The position numbers and the translations under genes are program-made. Below, one piece after another: positions 1 through 10,072 of a DNA stretch of 64,000 nucleotides. Source of the DNA: Hydractinia symbiolongicarpus (lineage: Eukaryota > Cnidaria > Hydrozoa > Anthoathecata > Hydractiniidae); contig NC_079885.1 in assembly GCF_029227915.1 (NCBI RefSeq), forward strand, positions 3,286,001 through 3,350,000. The letters run 5' to 3'. The notes beneath the pieces were generated by a model. The model searched no databases. It was not told where the DNA came from and saw only the letters and a list, made by a program, of their open reading frames with translations. Position 1 is the first letter of the stretch; every line of letters starts with the position of its first letter.

Positions 1-3000
1 TCACTTCAATTAAGTCCCACAGTCAATCGTTTCACTTTCAAAAGCAATACAACTTAGTAATATCGGGAAAAAAACACTAAATACATGTTGGTACGAATAT
101 GTGACACAAACCGCTGTAATTGAAACGGACTGATACCGTTATAGAGTCAATGAAATGTAGTTTTTAAAACTGTCTCTCTTTCTTCAGCGCGCACTAACGG
201 CTAGGATTCGTCCAACAGAAAAAAATGACTTATTTATCTAAATTTTTTAATGAAGCGCTCCAAACAGCGCCCAGTGTAACCGCTGAGTTTCGGCAATCAT
301 GTCAAATTAAGAAGAATGTTATTTCTTGGGTTCCATTTGGTTCACTTACCACATTTATTAGGTCACAGTCCAAAGTTATTTTAATTAAGTCCCAGAGTCA
401 ATTGTTTCACTGTTAAAAGTGTTATAACTTAATAATATCAAAAAAATATCACTAAATACATGTTGGTTCGAATATGTGACGCAACCTTTGTAACTCAAAC
501 GGATTTATACCGCCAGAAAGTCAATGAAATATGGTCTTTGAAACTGTTCCTATTTATTCAGTACGTGCGAACGGCCAGGATTGGTCCCACAGTTAAAAAT
601 GACTTATTTTATCTAAATTTTTAAGTGAATCCCTACCACAGCGCCCAGTGAAATCAGTAAATTTCAGGAATCATGTCAAACTAAGAAGAATGATATTTCT
701 TGGTTCCAATTGTCTCACTTATCACATTTATAAGGTCACAGTCCAGAATCACTTCAATTAAGTCCCACAGTCAATCGTTTCACTGTTAAAAGCGATACAT
801 CTTAGTAATATCGGAAAAAAATCACTAAATATATGTTGGTACGAATATGTGACGCAACCGTTGTAAGTCAAGCGGATTGATACCGTTAGAAAGTCAATAA
901 AATGTAGTTTTTGAAAATGTTTCTATTCCTTCAACGCGCGCTAACGGCTAGGATTGGTGCCACAGTAAAAAATGACTTGTTTATCTAAACTTTTTAAAAA
1001 AACGCTACCACAGCGCCCAGCGAAGTCGGTAAATTCCAGCAATCATGTCAAATTAAGCAATATGTTATTCCTTGGGTCCAATTGTCTCATTTATCACATT
1101 TATGAGGTCAAATTCCGAAATCAGTTCAAATAAGTCCCACATCCAATCCTTTCACTGTTAAAAGCGATGCAACCTAGTAAAATCAGAAAAATATCGCTAA
1201 ATACATGTTGGTACGAATATGTGACGCAACCGTTGTTATTGAAACGGAATGATACCGTTAGAAAGTCAATGAAATGTAGTTTTTAAAACTGTCTCTCTTT
1301 CTTCAGCGCGCGCTAGCGGCTAGGATTGGTCCCACCGTAGAGAAGACTTATTCATCTAAGTTTTTAAATGAAGCGCTACCACAGCGCCCAGTGAAATCGG
1401 TAAATTCCAGAAATCATGTCAAATTAAGAAGAATGTTATTTCTTGGTTCCAATTGTCTCATTTATCACATTTTTGAGGTCAAAGTCCAAAATTAGTTCAA
1501 ATAAGTCCCACAGTCAATCCTTTAAAAGTTAAGAACGATTCAACCTAGTAAAATCAGAAAAATATCGCTAAATACATGTTGGTACGAATATGTTACGCAA
1601 CCGCTGTAATTGAAACGGACTGTTACCGTTAGAGAGTCAATGAAATGTAGTTTTTAAAACTGTTTCTCTTTCTTCAGCGCGGGCTAACGGCTAGGATTGG
1701 TCCTACAGTAAGAAATGACTTATTTATCTAAATTTTTAAATGAAGTACTACCACAGCGCCCAGTGTAATCGCTGAGTTCCGGCAATCATGTCAAATTAAG
1801 AAGAATGTTACTTCTTGCTGTCCAATTGTCTCACTTATCAAATTTATAAGGTCACAGTCCAAGATCAGTTCAATTAAGTCCCACAGTCAATCGTTTCACT
1901 GTTAAAAGCGAACAAACTTAGTAATATCGGAAAAAAATCATTAAGTACATGTTGGTACGAATATGTGACGCAACCGTTGTAGTTGAAACGCACTGATACC
2001 GTTAAAAAGTCATTGAAATGTAGTTTTTAAAACTGTCTCTCTTTCTTCAGCGCGCGCTAACGGCTAGGATTGGTCCAACCGCAAAAAATGACTTATTTAT
2101 CTCAATTTTTAAATGAAGCGCTCCCACAGCGCCCAGTGAAATCGGTAAATACCAGCAATCATGTCAAGGTAAGAGGAATGTTATTTGTTGGGTCCAATTG
2201 TCTAACTTATCACATTTATAAGATCACAGTCCAAAATAAGTTCAATTAAGTCCCACATTCAATCGTTTCACTGTTAAAAGCGATGCAACCTAGTAATATC
2301 GGAAAAGAGTCACTAAATACATGTTGGTACGAATATGTGACGCGACCGTTGTAAGTTTAGCGGATTGACACCGTTAGAAACTCAATGAAATGTAGTATTT
2401 GAAACTGTCTCTATTTCTTCAGCGCGCGCTAACGGCTAGGATTGGTCCCACAGTACAAAAAGACTTATTTTATCTAAATTTTTTAGAGAAGCGCTACCAC
2501 TGGGACGAGTGTAATCGCTGAATTGCAGCAATCATGTCAAATTAAGAAGAATGTTTTTCCTTGTAGTCCAATTGGCTCATTTATCACATTTATAAGGTCG
2601 CAGTCCAGAATCACTTCAGTTAAGTCCCACAGTCAATCGTTTCACTGTTAAAAGCGATACAACTTAGTAATATCGGAAAAAAATCACTAAATACATGTTG
2701 GTACAAATATGTGACTCAACCGTTGTAAGTCAAGCGGATTGACACCGTTAGAAAGTCAATGAAATGTAGTATTTGAAACTGTCTCTATTTCTTCAGCGCG
2801 CGCTAACGGCTAGGATTGGTCCCACAGTAAAAAATGACTAATTTTATCTAAATTTTTAAAGTGAAGCGTTAACACAGCGCCCAGCGAAATCGGTAAATTC
2901 CAGCAAACATGTCAAATTAAGAAGAATGTTATTTCTTGGGTCCAATTGTCTCACTTATCACATTTATAAAGTCACAGTCCAAAATCAGTTCAATTAAGTC

Positions 3001-3426
3001 CCAGAGTCAATCGTTTCACTGTTAAGAGCGATGCAACCTAGTAAAATCAGAAGAATATCGCTAAATACATGTTGGTACGAATATGTGACGCAACCGTTGT
3101 AACTCAAACGGATTTACACCGCCAGTAGGTCAATGAAATGTAGTTTTTGAAAATTTTTCTATTTCTTCAGCGCGCAAACGGCTAGGATTGGTCCCACAGT
3201 AAAAAATGACTTATTTATCTAAACTTATAAATAAAGCGCTACCACAGCGCCTAGAGAAATCGGTAAATTCCAGCAATCATGTCAAATTAAAAAGAATGTT
3301 ATTCCTTGGGTCCAATTGTCTCATTTATCACATTCATAAGATCCCTGTCCAAAATAAGTTCAATTAAGTCCCACAGTCAATCGTTTCACTGTTAAAAGCG
3401 ATGCAACCTAGTAATATCCTAATACT
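1..3426 (+). repeat. Divergent monomeric satellite domain without clear higher-order repeat
   Basis: Nine landmarks (201, 575, 948, 1320, 1691, 2064, 2436, 2810, 3182) lie 371-374 bp apart. Neighbouring monomers differ at many positions and mix classes A, B and C, and I found no multimer repeated in tandem within this stretch. The segment at 740-1405 has its closest relative far away, at 10611-11276. No coding sequence is supported: the open frame at 225-416 is simply a monomer start that happens to stay open and recurs in altered form at 6026. The left edge is cut by the window. Confidence 0.8.
740..1405 (+). repeat. Paralogous segment, partner at 10611-11276 (offset 9871 bp)
   Basis: Rare variants are shared in order with 10611-11276. 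Examples are GCGATACATCTTAG (792 and 10663), the CTTCAACGCG landmark approach at 948/10819, the run of A after CTAAACTTT followed by ACG(C/T)TACC, GCGAAGTCGG, AAATTCCGAAATCAG, and CGCGCTAGCGG at 1320/11191. The offset stays at 9871 bp throughout. On both sides the sequences diverge, for instance after AAATTCCAG (1405), where one copy reads AAATCATGTCAAATTAAG and the other CAATCATGTCAAGGTAAG. This indicates a duplicated or exchanged stretch of about two monomers. Confidence 0.75.
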
Positions 3427-3571
3427 ATCACAGTACAAAAAGACTTATTTTATCTAAATTTTTTAGAGAAGCGCTACCACTGGGACGAGTGTAATCGCTG
3501 AATTGCAGCAATCATGTCAAATTAAGAAGAATGTTTTTCCTTGTAGTCCAATTGGCTCATTTATCACATTT
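3182..3571 (+). repeat. Rearranged monomer: truncation junction at about 3427 followed by a copy of 2448-2589
   Basis: The monomer starting at 3182 runs normally to GTAATATCCTAATACTATC (about 3427) and then jumps straight into ACAGTACAAAAAGACTT, which belongs near the start of a monomer. The dyad region and the landmark of this unit are missing. From 3430 to 3571 the sequence matches 2448-2589 base for base as far as I can read, including the rare TTTTTTAGAGAAGCG and CTACCACTGGGACGAG. After 3571 it switches to TTGAGGTCAAAG, the start of the trimer repeat. Two breakpoints therefore lie within 150 bp of each other. At the 3427 joint I see at most a base or two of microhomology. Confidence 0.85.
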
Positions 3572-5780
3572 TTGAGGTCAAAGTCCAAAATCAGTTCAAT
3601 CAAGTCCCACAGTCAATCCTTTCACTGTTAAAAACGATGCAACCTAGTAAAATCAGAAAAATATCGCTAAATACATGATGGTACGAATATGTGACGCAAC
3701 CGTTGTAATTGAAAAGGACTGATACCGTTAGAGAGTCAATGAAATGTAGTTTTTAAAACTATTTCTCTTTCTTCAGCGCGGGCTAACGGCTAGGATTGGT
3801 CCCACCGTAAAGAATGACTTATGTATCTAAATTTTTAAGTGAATCCCTACCACAGCGCCCAGCGAAATCGGTAAATTCCAGCAATCATGTCAAATTAAGA
3901 AGAATGATATTTCTTCGTTCCAATTGTCTCACTTATCACATTTAAAAAGTCACAGTCCAAAATCAGTTCAATTAAGTCCCAGAGTCAATCGTTTCACTGT
4001 TAAGAGCGATGCAACCTAGTAAAATCAGAAGAATATCGCTAAATACATGTTGGTACGAATATGTGACGCAACCGTTGTAACTCAAACGGATTTACACCGC
4101 CAGAAGGTCAATGAAATGTAGTCTTTGAAACTGTTCCTATTTATTCAGCGTGTGCTAACGGCCAGGATTGGTCCCACAGTAAAAAAGGACTTATTTTATA
4201 TAAATTTTTAAGTGAAGCGCTACCATAGGGCAGAGTATAATAGCTGAATTCCAGCAATCATGTCAAATTAAGAAGAATGTTATTCCTTGGAGTCCAATAG
4301 GCTCATTTATCACATTTATAAGGTCACAGTACAGAAACACTTCAATTAAGTCCCACAGTCAATCGTTTCACTGTCAAAAGCAATACAACTGAGTAATATC
4401 GGAAAAAAATCACTAAATACATGTTGGTACGAATACGTGACGCAACCGTTGTTACTTAAGCGGATTGACACCGTTAGAAAGTCAATGAAATGTAGTTTTT
4501 GAAAATTTTTCTATTTCTTCAGCGCGCTAACGGCTAGGATTGGTCCCACAGTAAAAAATGACTTATTTATCTAAACTTATAAATAAAGCGCTACCACAGC
4601 GCCCAGCGAAATCGGTAAATTTCAGCAATCATGTCAAATTAAGACGAATGTTATTTCTTGTCTCATTTATCACATTTTTGAGGTCAAAGTCCAAAATCAG
4701 TTCAATTAAGTCCCACAGTCAATCCTTTCACTGTTAAAAACGATGCAACCTAGTAAAATCAGAAAAATATCGCTAAATACATGATGGTACGAATATGTGA
4801 CGCAACCGTTGTAATTGAAAAGGACTGATACCGTTAGAGAGTCAATGAAATGTAGTTTTTAAAACTGTTTCTCTTTCTTCAGCGCGGGCTAACGGCTAGG
4901 ATTGGTCCCACCGTAAAGAATGACTTATTTATCTAAATTTTTAAGTGAATCCCTACCACAGCGCCCGGCGAAATCGGTAAATTCCAGCAATCATGTCAAA
5001 TTAAGAAGAATGATATTTCTTCGTTCCAATTGTCTCACTTATCACATTTATAAAGTCACAGTCCAAAATCAGTTCAATTAAGTCCCAGAGTCAATCGTTT
5101 CACTGTTAAGAGCAATGCAACCTAGTAAAATCAGAAGAATATCGCTAAATACATGTTGGTACGAATATGTGACGCAACCGTTGCAACTCAAACGGATTTA
5201 CACCGCCAGAAGGTCAATGAAATGTAGTCTTTGAAACTGTTCCTATTTATTCAGCGCGTGCTAACGGCCAGGATTGGTCCCACAGTAAAAAAGGACTTAT
5301 TTTATATAAATGTTTAAGTGAAGCGCTACCATAGGGCCGGGTATAATAGCTGAATTCCAGCAATCATGTCAAATTAAGAAGAATGTTATTCCTTGGAGTC
5401 CAATAGGCTCATTTATCACATTCATAAGGTCACAGTACAGAATCACTTCAATTAAGTCCCACAGTCAATCGTTTCACTGTCAAAAGCAACACAACTGAGC
5501 AATATCGGAAAAAAATCACTAAATACATGTTGGTACAAATACGTGACGCAACCGTTGTTACTTTAGCGGATTGACACCGTTAGAAAGTCAATGACATGTA
5601 GATTTTAAAACTTTTTCTATTTCTTCAGCGCGCTAACGGCTAGGATTGGTCCCACAGTAAAAAATGACTTATTTATCTAAACTTTTAAATAAAGCGCTAC
5701 CACAGCGCCCAGCGAAATCGGTAAATTTCAGCAATCATGTCAAATTAAGACGAATGTTATTTCTTGTCTCACTTATCACA
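3569..5780 (+). repeat. Higher-order repeat: 1106-bp trimer, two tandem copies
   Basis: Landmarks at 3790, 4162 and 4534 recur at 4896, 5268 and 5640, each 1106 bp later. Private variants repeat with them: ACATGATGGTACG, GAAAAGGACTG, GTGAATCCCTACC, ACACCGCCAGAAGGTC, and a 10-bp deletion in the third monomer of each copy (TTCTTGTCTC where other units have TTCTTGGGTCCAATTGTCTC in register). That deletion makes the third monomer 362 bp and was present before the trimer duplicated. Copy 1 is roughly 3569-4674 and copy 2 roughly 4675-5780. Copy 2 then joins sequence of the decayed hexamer type. The two copies differ at scattered sites. Confidence 0.9.
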
Positions 5781-6409
5781 TTTATAAGGTCACAGTCCAA
5801 AATCAGTTCAATTAAGTGCCACAGTCAATCGTTTCACTGTTAAAAGCGATACAACCTAGTATTATCAGAAAAAAATCCCTAAAAATATGTGGGGACGAAT
5901 ATGTGACTCAACCGATGTAACTCAAACGGACTCATACCGTTAGAAATTCATTGAAATGTACCTTCTAAAACTGTCTCTATTTCTTCAGCGCGCGATAACG
6001 GCTAGGATTCGTGCCACAGTAAAAAATGACTTATTTATCTAAATTTTTAAATGAAGTGCTCCAAACAGCGACCAGTGTAATCGCTGAGTTGCGGCAATCA
6101 TGTCAAATTAAGAAGAATGTCATTTCTTGGTGTCCAGTTGGCTCACTTATCACATTCATAAGGTCACAGCCCAAAGTTACTTCAGTTAAGTCCCAGAGTC
6201 AATCGTTTCACTGTTAAGAGCGATATAACTCAATAATATCGGGAAAATATCACTAAATACATGTTGGTACGAATATGCGACGCAACCGTTTTAACTCAAA
6301 CGGAGTGATACCGCCAAGAAGTCAATAAAATGTAGTTTTTGAGAATGTCTCTATTTCTTCAGCGCGTGCTAACGGTCAGGATTAGTCCCACAGTAAAAAA
6401 AGACTTATT

Positions 6410-7470
6410 TATCTAAATTTTAAATAAAGCGCTACCACAGTGCCCAGCGAAATCGGTAAATTCTAGCAATCATGTCAAATTAAGAAGAATGATATTTCTT
6501 GGGTCCAATTGTCTCATTTGTCACATTTATGAGGTCAAAGTCCAAAATTAGTACAATCAAGTCCCACAGTCAATCCTTTCACTGTTGAAAGCGATGCAAC
6601 CTAGTAAAATCAGAAAAATATCGCTAAATACATGTTGGTACGAATATGTGAGGCAACCATTGTAACTCAAACGGATTTATACCGCCAGAAGGTCAATGGA
6701 ATGTAGTCTTTGAAACTGTTTCTATTTATTCAGCGCGTGCTAACAGCCAGGATTGGTCCCTCAGTAAAAAAGGACTTATTTTATATAAATGTTTAAGTGA
6801 AGCGCTTCCATAGGGCCGAGTATAATAGCTGAATTCCAGCAATCATGTGAAATTAAGAAGAATGTTATTCCTTGGAGTCCAATAGGCTCATTTATCACAT
6901 TTATAAGGTCACAGTACAGAATCACTTCAATGAAGTCCCACAGTCAATCGTTTCACTGTCAAAAGCAATACAACTGAGTAATATCGAAAGAAAATCACTA
7001 AATACATGTTGGTACGAATACGTGACGCAACCGTTGTTACTTAAGCGGATTGACACCGTTAGAAAGTCAATGAAATGCAGTTTTTGAAAATTTTTCTATT
7101 TCTTCAGCGCGCTAACGGCTAGGATTGGTCCCACAGTAAAAAATGACTTATTTATCTAAACTTTTAAATAAAGCGCTACCACAGTGCCCAGCGAAATCGG
7201 TAAATTCTGGCAAGCATGTCAAATTAAGAAGAATGATATTTCTTGGGTGTAATTGTCTCATTTGTCACATTTATGAGGTCAAAGTCCAAAATCAGTTCAA
7301 TCAAGTCCCACAGTCAATCCTTTCACTGTTGAAAGCGATGCAACCTAGTAAAATCAGAAAAATATCGCTAAATACATGTTGGTACGAATATGTGAGGCAA
7401 CCGTTGTAACTCAAACGGATTTATACCGCCAGAAGGTCAATGGAATGTAGTCTTTGAAACTGTCTCTATT
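6410..7470 (+). repeat. Duplicated monomer at 745-bp spacing (dimer-scale)
   Basis: The segment from about 6410 to 6725 recurs at about 7155 to 7470. Shared private variants include CACAGTGCCCAGCG, AATTCTAG/AATTCTGG, CTCATTTGTCACATTTATG, ACTGTTGAAAGCG, ATGTGAGGCAACC and GTCAATGGAATG. The monomer between them (6747) instead resembles the second unit of the 1106-bp trimer (5268) at an offset of 1479 bp, four monomers. The region is therefore a patchwork of two repeat systems rather than a clean dimer array. Open frames at 6872 and 7143 are repeat by-products. Confidence 0.7.
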
Positions 7471-7745
7471 TCTTCAGCGCGCGATAACGGCTAGGATTCG
7501 TACCACAGTAAAAAATGACTTATTTATCTAAATTTTTAAATGAAGCGCTACCACAGCGCCTAGCGAAATCGGTAAATTCCAGCAATCATGTCAAATTATG
7601 ACGAATGTTATTTCTTGGGTCCAATTGTCTCATTTATCACATTTTTGAGGTCAAAGTCCAAAATCAGTTCAATTAAGTCCCACAGTCAATCCTTTCACTG
7701 TTAAAAACGATGCAACCTAGTAAAATCAGAAAAATATCGCTAAAT

Positions 7746-7765
7746 ACATGTTGGTACGAATATGT
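7746..7765 (+). other. Conserved 20-bp imperfect dyad ACATGTTGGTACGAATATGT (representative copy)
   Basis: This segment reads nearly the same in almost every monomer and is among the least variable parts of the unit. It is centred on GTAC, and 16 of 20 positions match its reverse complement (mismatches at the third/fourth pairs from each side of the centre). Common variants are TACAAATATGT and TACGAATACGT. A few monomers have damaged copies (5888, 8113, 10331, 46865, 49102), and one has half of it deleted (53548). A conserved dyad inside a satellite could bind a dimeric or helix-turn-helix protein, as the CENP-B box does in mammals, but this sequence is not a CENP-B box. The binding role is a guess. 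Confidence 0.6.
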
Positions 7766-7797
7766 GACGCAACCGTTGTAATTGAAACGGACTGATA

Positions 7798-7862
7798 CCG
7801 TTAGAGAGTCAATGAAATGTAGTTTTTAAAACTGTTTCTCTTTCTTCAGCGCGGGCTAACGG
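7798..7862 (+). other. Inverted repeat CCGTTAG ... CTAACGG, 51-bp spacer (representative copy)
   Basis: Arms at 7798-7804 and 7856-7862 are exact reverse complements. The spacer holds the near-palindrome AGTTTTTAAAACT. Most monomers keep both arms; some lose one (CCGCCAG or TGATACC-TTTAG on the left, GATAACGG or AACAGC on the right). It could allow a hairpin or cruciform. Short dyads of this kind are reported as common in centromeric satellites lacking CENP-B boxes. I see it; function is not shown. Confidence 0.5.
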
Positions 7863-8412
7863 CTAGGATTGGTCCCAACGTAAAAAATGACTTATTTATC
7901 TAAATTTTTAAGTGAATCCCTACCACAGCGCCCTGTGAAATCAGTAAATTCTACCAATCATGTCAAATAAGGAAGAATGATATTTCTTGGTTCCAATTGT
8001 CTCACTTATCACATTTATAAGGTCACAGTCCAAAATCAGTTCAATTAAGTGCCACTGTCAATCGTTTCACTGTTAAAAGCGATACAACCTAGTATTATCA
8101 GAAAAATATCCCTAAATAGATGTGAGGAAGAATATGTGACTCAACCGATGTAACTCAAAAGGACTCATACTGTTAGAAATTCATTGAAACGTATCTTCTA
8201 AAACTGTCTCTATTTCTTCAGCGCGCGATAACGGCTAGGATTCGTCCCACAGTAAAAAATCACTTATTTATCTAAATTTTTAAATGAAGCGCTCCAAACA
8301 GCGACCAGTGTAATCGCTGAATTGCGGCAATCATGTCAAATTAAGAAGAATGATATTTCTTGAGTCCAATTGTCTCATTTATCACATTTATCAGGTCAAA
8401 GTCCAAAATCAG

Positions 8413-9160
8413 TTCAATCAAGTCCCACAGTCAATCCTTTCACTGTTAATAGCGATGCAACCTAGTAAAATCAGAAAAATATCGCTAAATACATGTTGGT
8501 ACGAATATTTGACGCAACCGTTGTAATTGAAACGGACTAATACCGTTACAGAGTCAATGAAATGTGGTTTTTAAAACTGTCTCTCTTTCTTCAGCGCGCG
8601 CTAACGGCTAGGATTCGTCCCACAAAAAAAAATGACTTATTTATCTAAATGTTTAAATGAAGCGCTCCAAACAGCGCCCAGTGTAATCGCTGAGTTGCGG
8701 CAATCATGTCAAATTAAGAAGAATGTTATTTCTTGAGTTCAAGTTGGCTCACTTATCACATTTATTAGGTCACAGTCCAAAGTTATTTCAATCAAGTCCC
8801 ACAGTCAATCCTTTCACTGTTAATAGCGATGCAACCTAGTAAAATCAGAAAAATATCGCTAAATACATGTTGGTACGAATATTTGACGCAACCGTTGTAA
8901 TTGAAACGGACTAATACCGTTACAGAGTCAATGAAATGTGGTTTTTAAAACTGTCTCTCTTTCTTCAGCGCGCGCTAACGGCTAGGATTCGTCCCACAGA
9001 AAAAAATGACTTATTTATCTAAATGTTTAAATGAAGCGCTCCAAACAGCGCCCAGTGTAATCGCTGAGTTGCGGCAATCATGTCAAATTAAGAAGAATGT
9101 TATTTCTTGAGTTCAAGTTGGCTCACTTATCACATTTATTAGGTCACAGTCCAAAGTTAT
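8413..9160 (+). repeat. Recent tandem duplication of one 374-bp monomer
   Basis: Copy 1 (8413-8786) and copy 2 (8787-9160) are nearly identical. The one difference I could see is an A/G in the CACA(A/G)AAAAA run near 8625/8999. Both carry the rare TTCAATCAAGTCCC, ACTGTTAATAGCG, ATATTTGACG, CGTTACAGAG, GAAATGTGG and TTGAGTTCAAGTTGG. After 9160 the sequence reads TTCAATTAAGTCCCAGAG and diverges. Identity this high in an otherwise divergent neighbourhood points to a recent unequal exchange or replication slippage of exactly one unit. Confidence 0.92.
8593..8602 (+). other. 10-bp perfect palindrome AGCGCGCGCT (representative copy)
   Basis: AGCGCGCGCT equals its own reverse complement and contains an eight-base alternating G-C run, the only strongly GC-rich spot in the monomer. 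It recurs just before the landmark in many units and varies in others (AGCGCGCACT, AGAGCGCGCT, AGCGCCCGCT, CGGCGCGTGC). Alternating GC can adopt Z-DNA under supercoiling. Its variants are handy subtype markers. Confidence 0.6.
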
Positions 9161-9355
9161 TTCAATTAAGTCCCAGAGTCAATTGTTTCACTGTTGAAAG
9201 CGTTATAACTTAATAATATCAGAAAAATATCACTAAATACATGTTGGTACGAATATGTAACGCAACCGTTGTAACTCAAACGGATTTATACCGCCAGAAA
9301 GTCAATGAAATGTAGTCTTTGAAACTGTTCCTATTTATTCAGCGCGTGCTAACGG
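8982..9355 (+). repeat. Reference class C monomer (374 bp)
   Basis: This unit represents the least common class. After GAAGCGCT it reads CCAAACAGCGCCCAGTGTAATC and then GCTGAGTTGCGGC, mixing a class A-like start with a class B-like end. It also has GATTCGTCCC instead of GATTGGTCCC at the landmark. Similar units lie at 201, 6002, 8235 and 8608, and a related one at 63690, so this class is confined to the two outer parts of the window and is absent from the higher-order core. It could be an old recombinant of A and B or an ancestral form; the sequence alone does not decide. Confidence 0.8.
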
Positions 9356-10072
9356 CCAGGATTGGTCCCACAGTAAAAAATGACTTATTTTGTATAAATT
9401 TTTAAGTGAAGCACTACCCTAGGGACGAGTGTAATCGCTGAATTCCAGCAATCATGTCAAATTAAGAAGAATTTTATTCATTGGAGTCCAATTGGGTTAT
9501 TTATCACACTTATAAGGTCACAGTACAAAATCACTTCAATTAAGTCCAACAGTCAATCGTTTCACTGTTAAAAACGATGCAACCTAGTAAAATCAGAAAA
9601 AATATCGCTAAATACATGATGGTACAAATATGTGACGCAACCGTTGTAATTGAAACGGACTGATACCGTTAGAAAGTCAATGAAATGTAGTTTTTAAAAC
9701 TGTTTCTCATTCTTCAGCGCGTGCTAACGGCCAGGATTGGTCCCACAGTAAAAAATGACTTATTTTGTATAAATTTTTAAGTGAAGCACTACCCTAGGGC
9801 CGAGTGTAATCGCTGAATTCCAGCAATCATGTCAAATTAAGAAAAATTTTATTCATTGGAGTCCAATTGGGTTATTTATCACATTTATAAGGTCACAGTA
9901 CAAAATCACTTCAATTAAGTCCAACAGTCAATCGTTTCACTGTTAAAAACGATGCAACCTAGTAAAATCAGAAAAAATATCGCTAAATACATGATGGTAC
10001 GAATATGTAGTTTTTATGTAGTTTTTATGTAGTTTTTAAAACTGTTTCTCATTCTTCAGCGCGGGCTAACGG
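9340..10072 (+). repeat. Tandem duplication of a 375-bp monomer, second copy internally deleted
   Basis: The monomer beginning at landmark 9356 is repeated at 9731 with shared private variants: GACTTATTTTGTATAAATT, GCACTACCCTAGGG, TTTTATTCATTGG, TTGGGTTATTTATC, AAGTCCAACAG, and GAAAAAATATCGC. Copy 2 is shorter: landmark 9731 to 10073 is only 342 bp. Relative to copy 1 it has lost 55 bp between two ATGT motifs (at 9630 and 9685 in copy 1) and gained 22 bp as two extra units of an 11-bp repeat. These two changes exactly explain the length (375-55+22=342). Confidence 0.9.
10005..10037 (+). repeat. 11-bp microrepeat ATGTAGTTTTT x3 at a deletion junction
   Basis: Three perfect copies of ATGTAGTTTTT occupy 10005-10015, 10016-10026 and 10027-10037. 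Other monomers have a single copy, in GAAATGTAGTTTTTAAAACTG. The array sits exactly where a 55-bp deletion joined GAATATGT (dyad region) to ATGTAGTTTTT, with ATGT shared at the joint. It looks like repair with local templated copying or slippage. I saw no other microsatellite-like run in the window. Confidence 0.95.

Larger units (their letters stand above)
7491..7862 (+). repeat. Reference class A monomer (372 bp)
   Basis: This is a complete, typical class A unit, useful as a coordinate standard. Counting the landmark C as +1, it holds GTCCCACAGT-like sequence near +9, the class-diagnostic CACAGCGCC block from about +60 to +90, the conserved CAATCATGTCAAATTA at about +93, and a second GTCCCACAGTCAATC near +187. 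It then has the conserved imperfect dyad at +256 to +275, a CCGTTAG arm at +308 to +314, and its inverted partner CTAACGG at +366 to +372. Class A is also marked by GGGTCCAATTGTCTC in the middle of the unit. The unit has stop codons in all frames over its length and no sign of coding selection. Confidence 0.9.

Noticed and set aside
201-230. Possible CENP-B box near GATTCGTCCCACAG (also 8608, 8982)
   Set aside because: TTCG and a following A fall at matching positions, but the essential CGGG end is absent (GTAA or AAAA instead), and most monomers read GATTGG. It does not satisfy the known box pattern.
225-416. Short forward open frames of 61-96 codons at 225, 6026, 6872, 7143, 16375, 17871, 31380, 45205, 46618, 48439 and 48855, several with similar beginnings
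   Set aside because: They start at the same few points of the repeat unit (for example AAAATGACTTATTTATC) and are shared only because the monomers are. Most other monomers have stops in the same frame, the frames ignore monomer boundaries, and there is no sign of codon-level constraint. Identical pairs (16375/17871 and 46618/48855) are exactly one higher-order period apart.
10005-10037. Telomeric or general microsatellite seed
   Set aside because: The 11-bp unit matches no telomere repeat and is explained by triplication of the monomer's own ATGTAGTTTTT.
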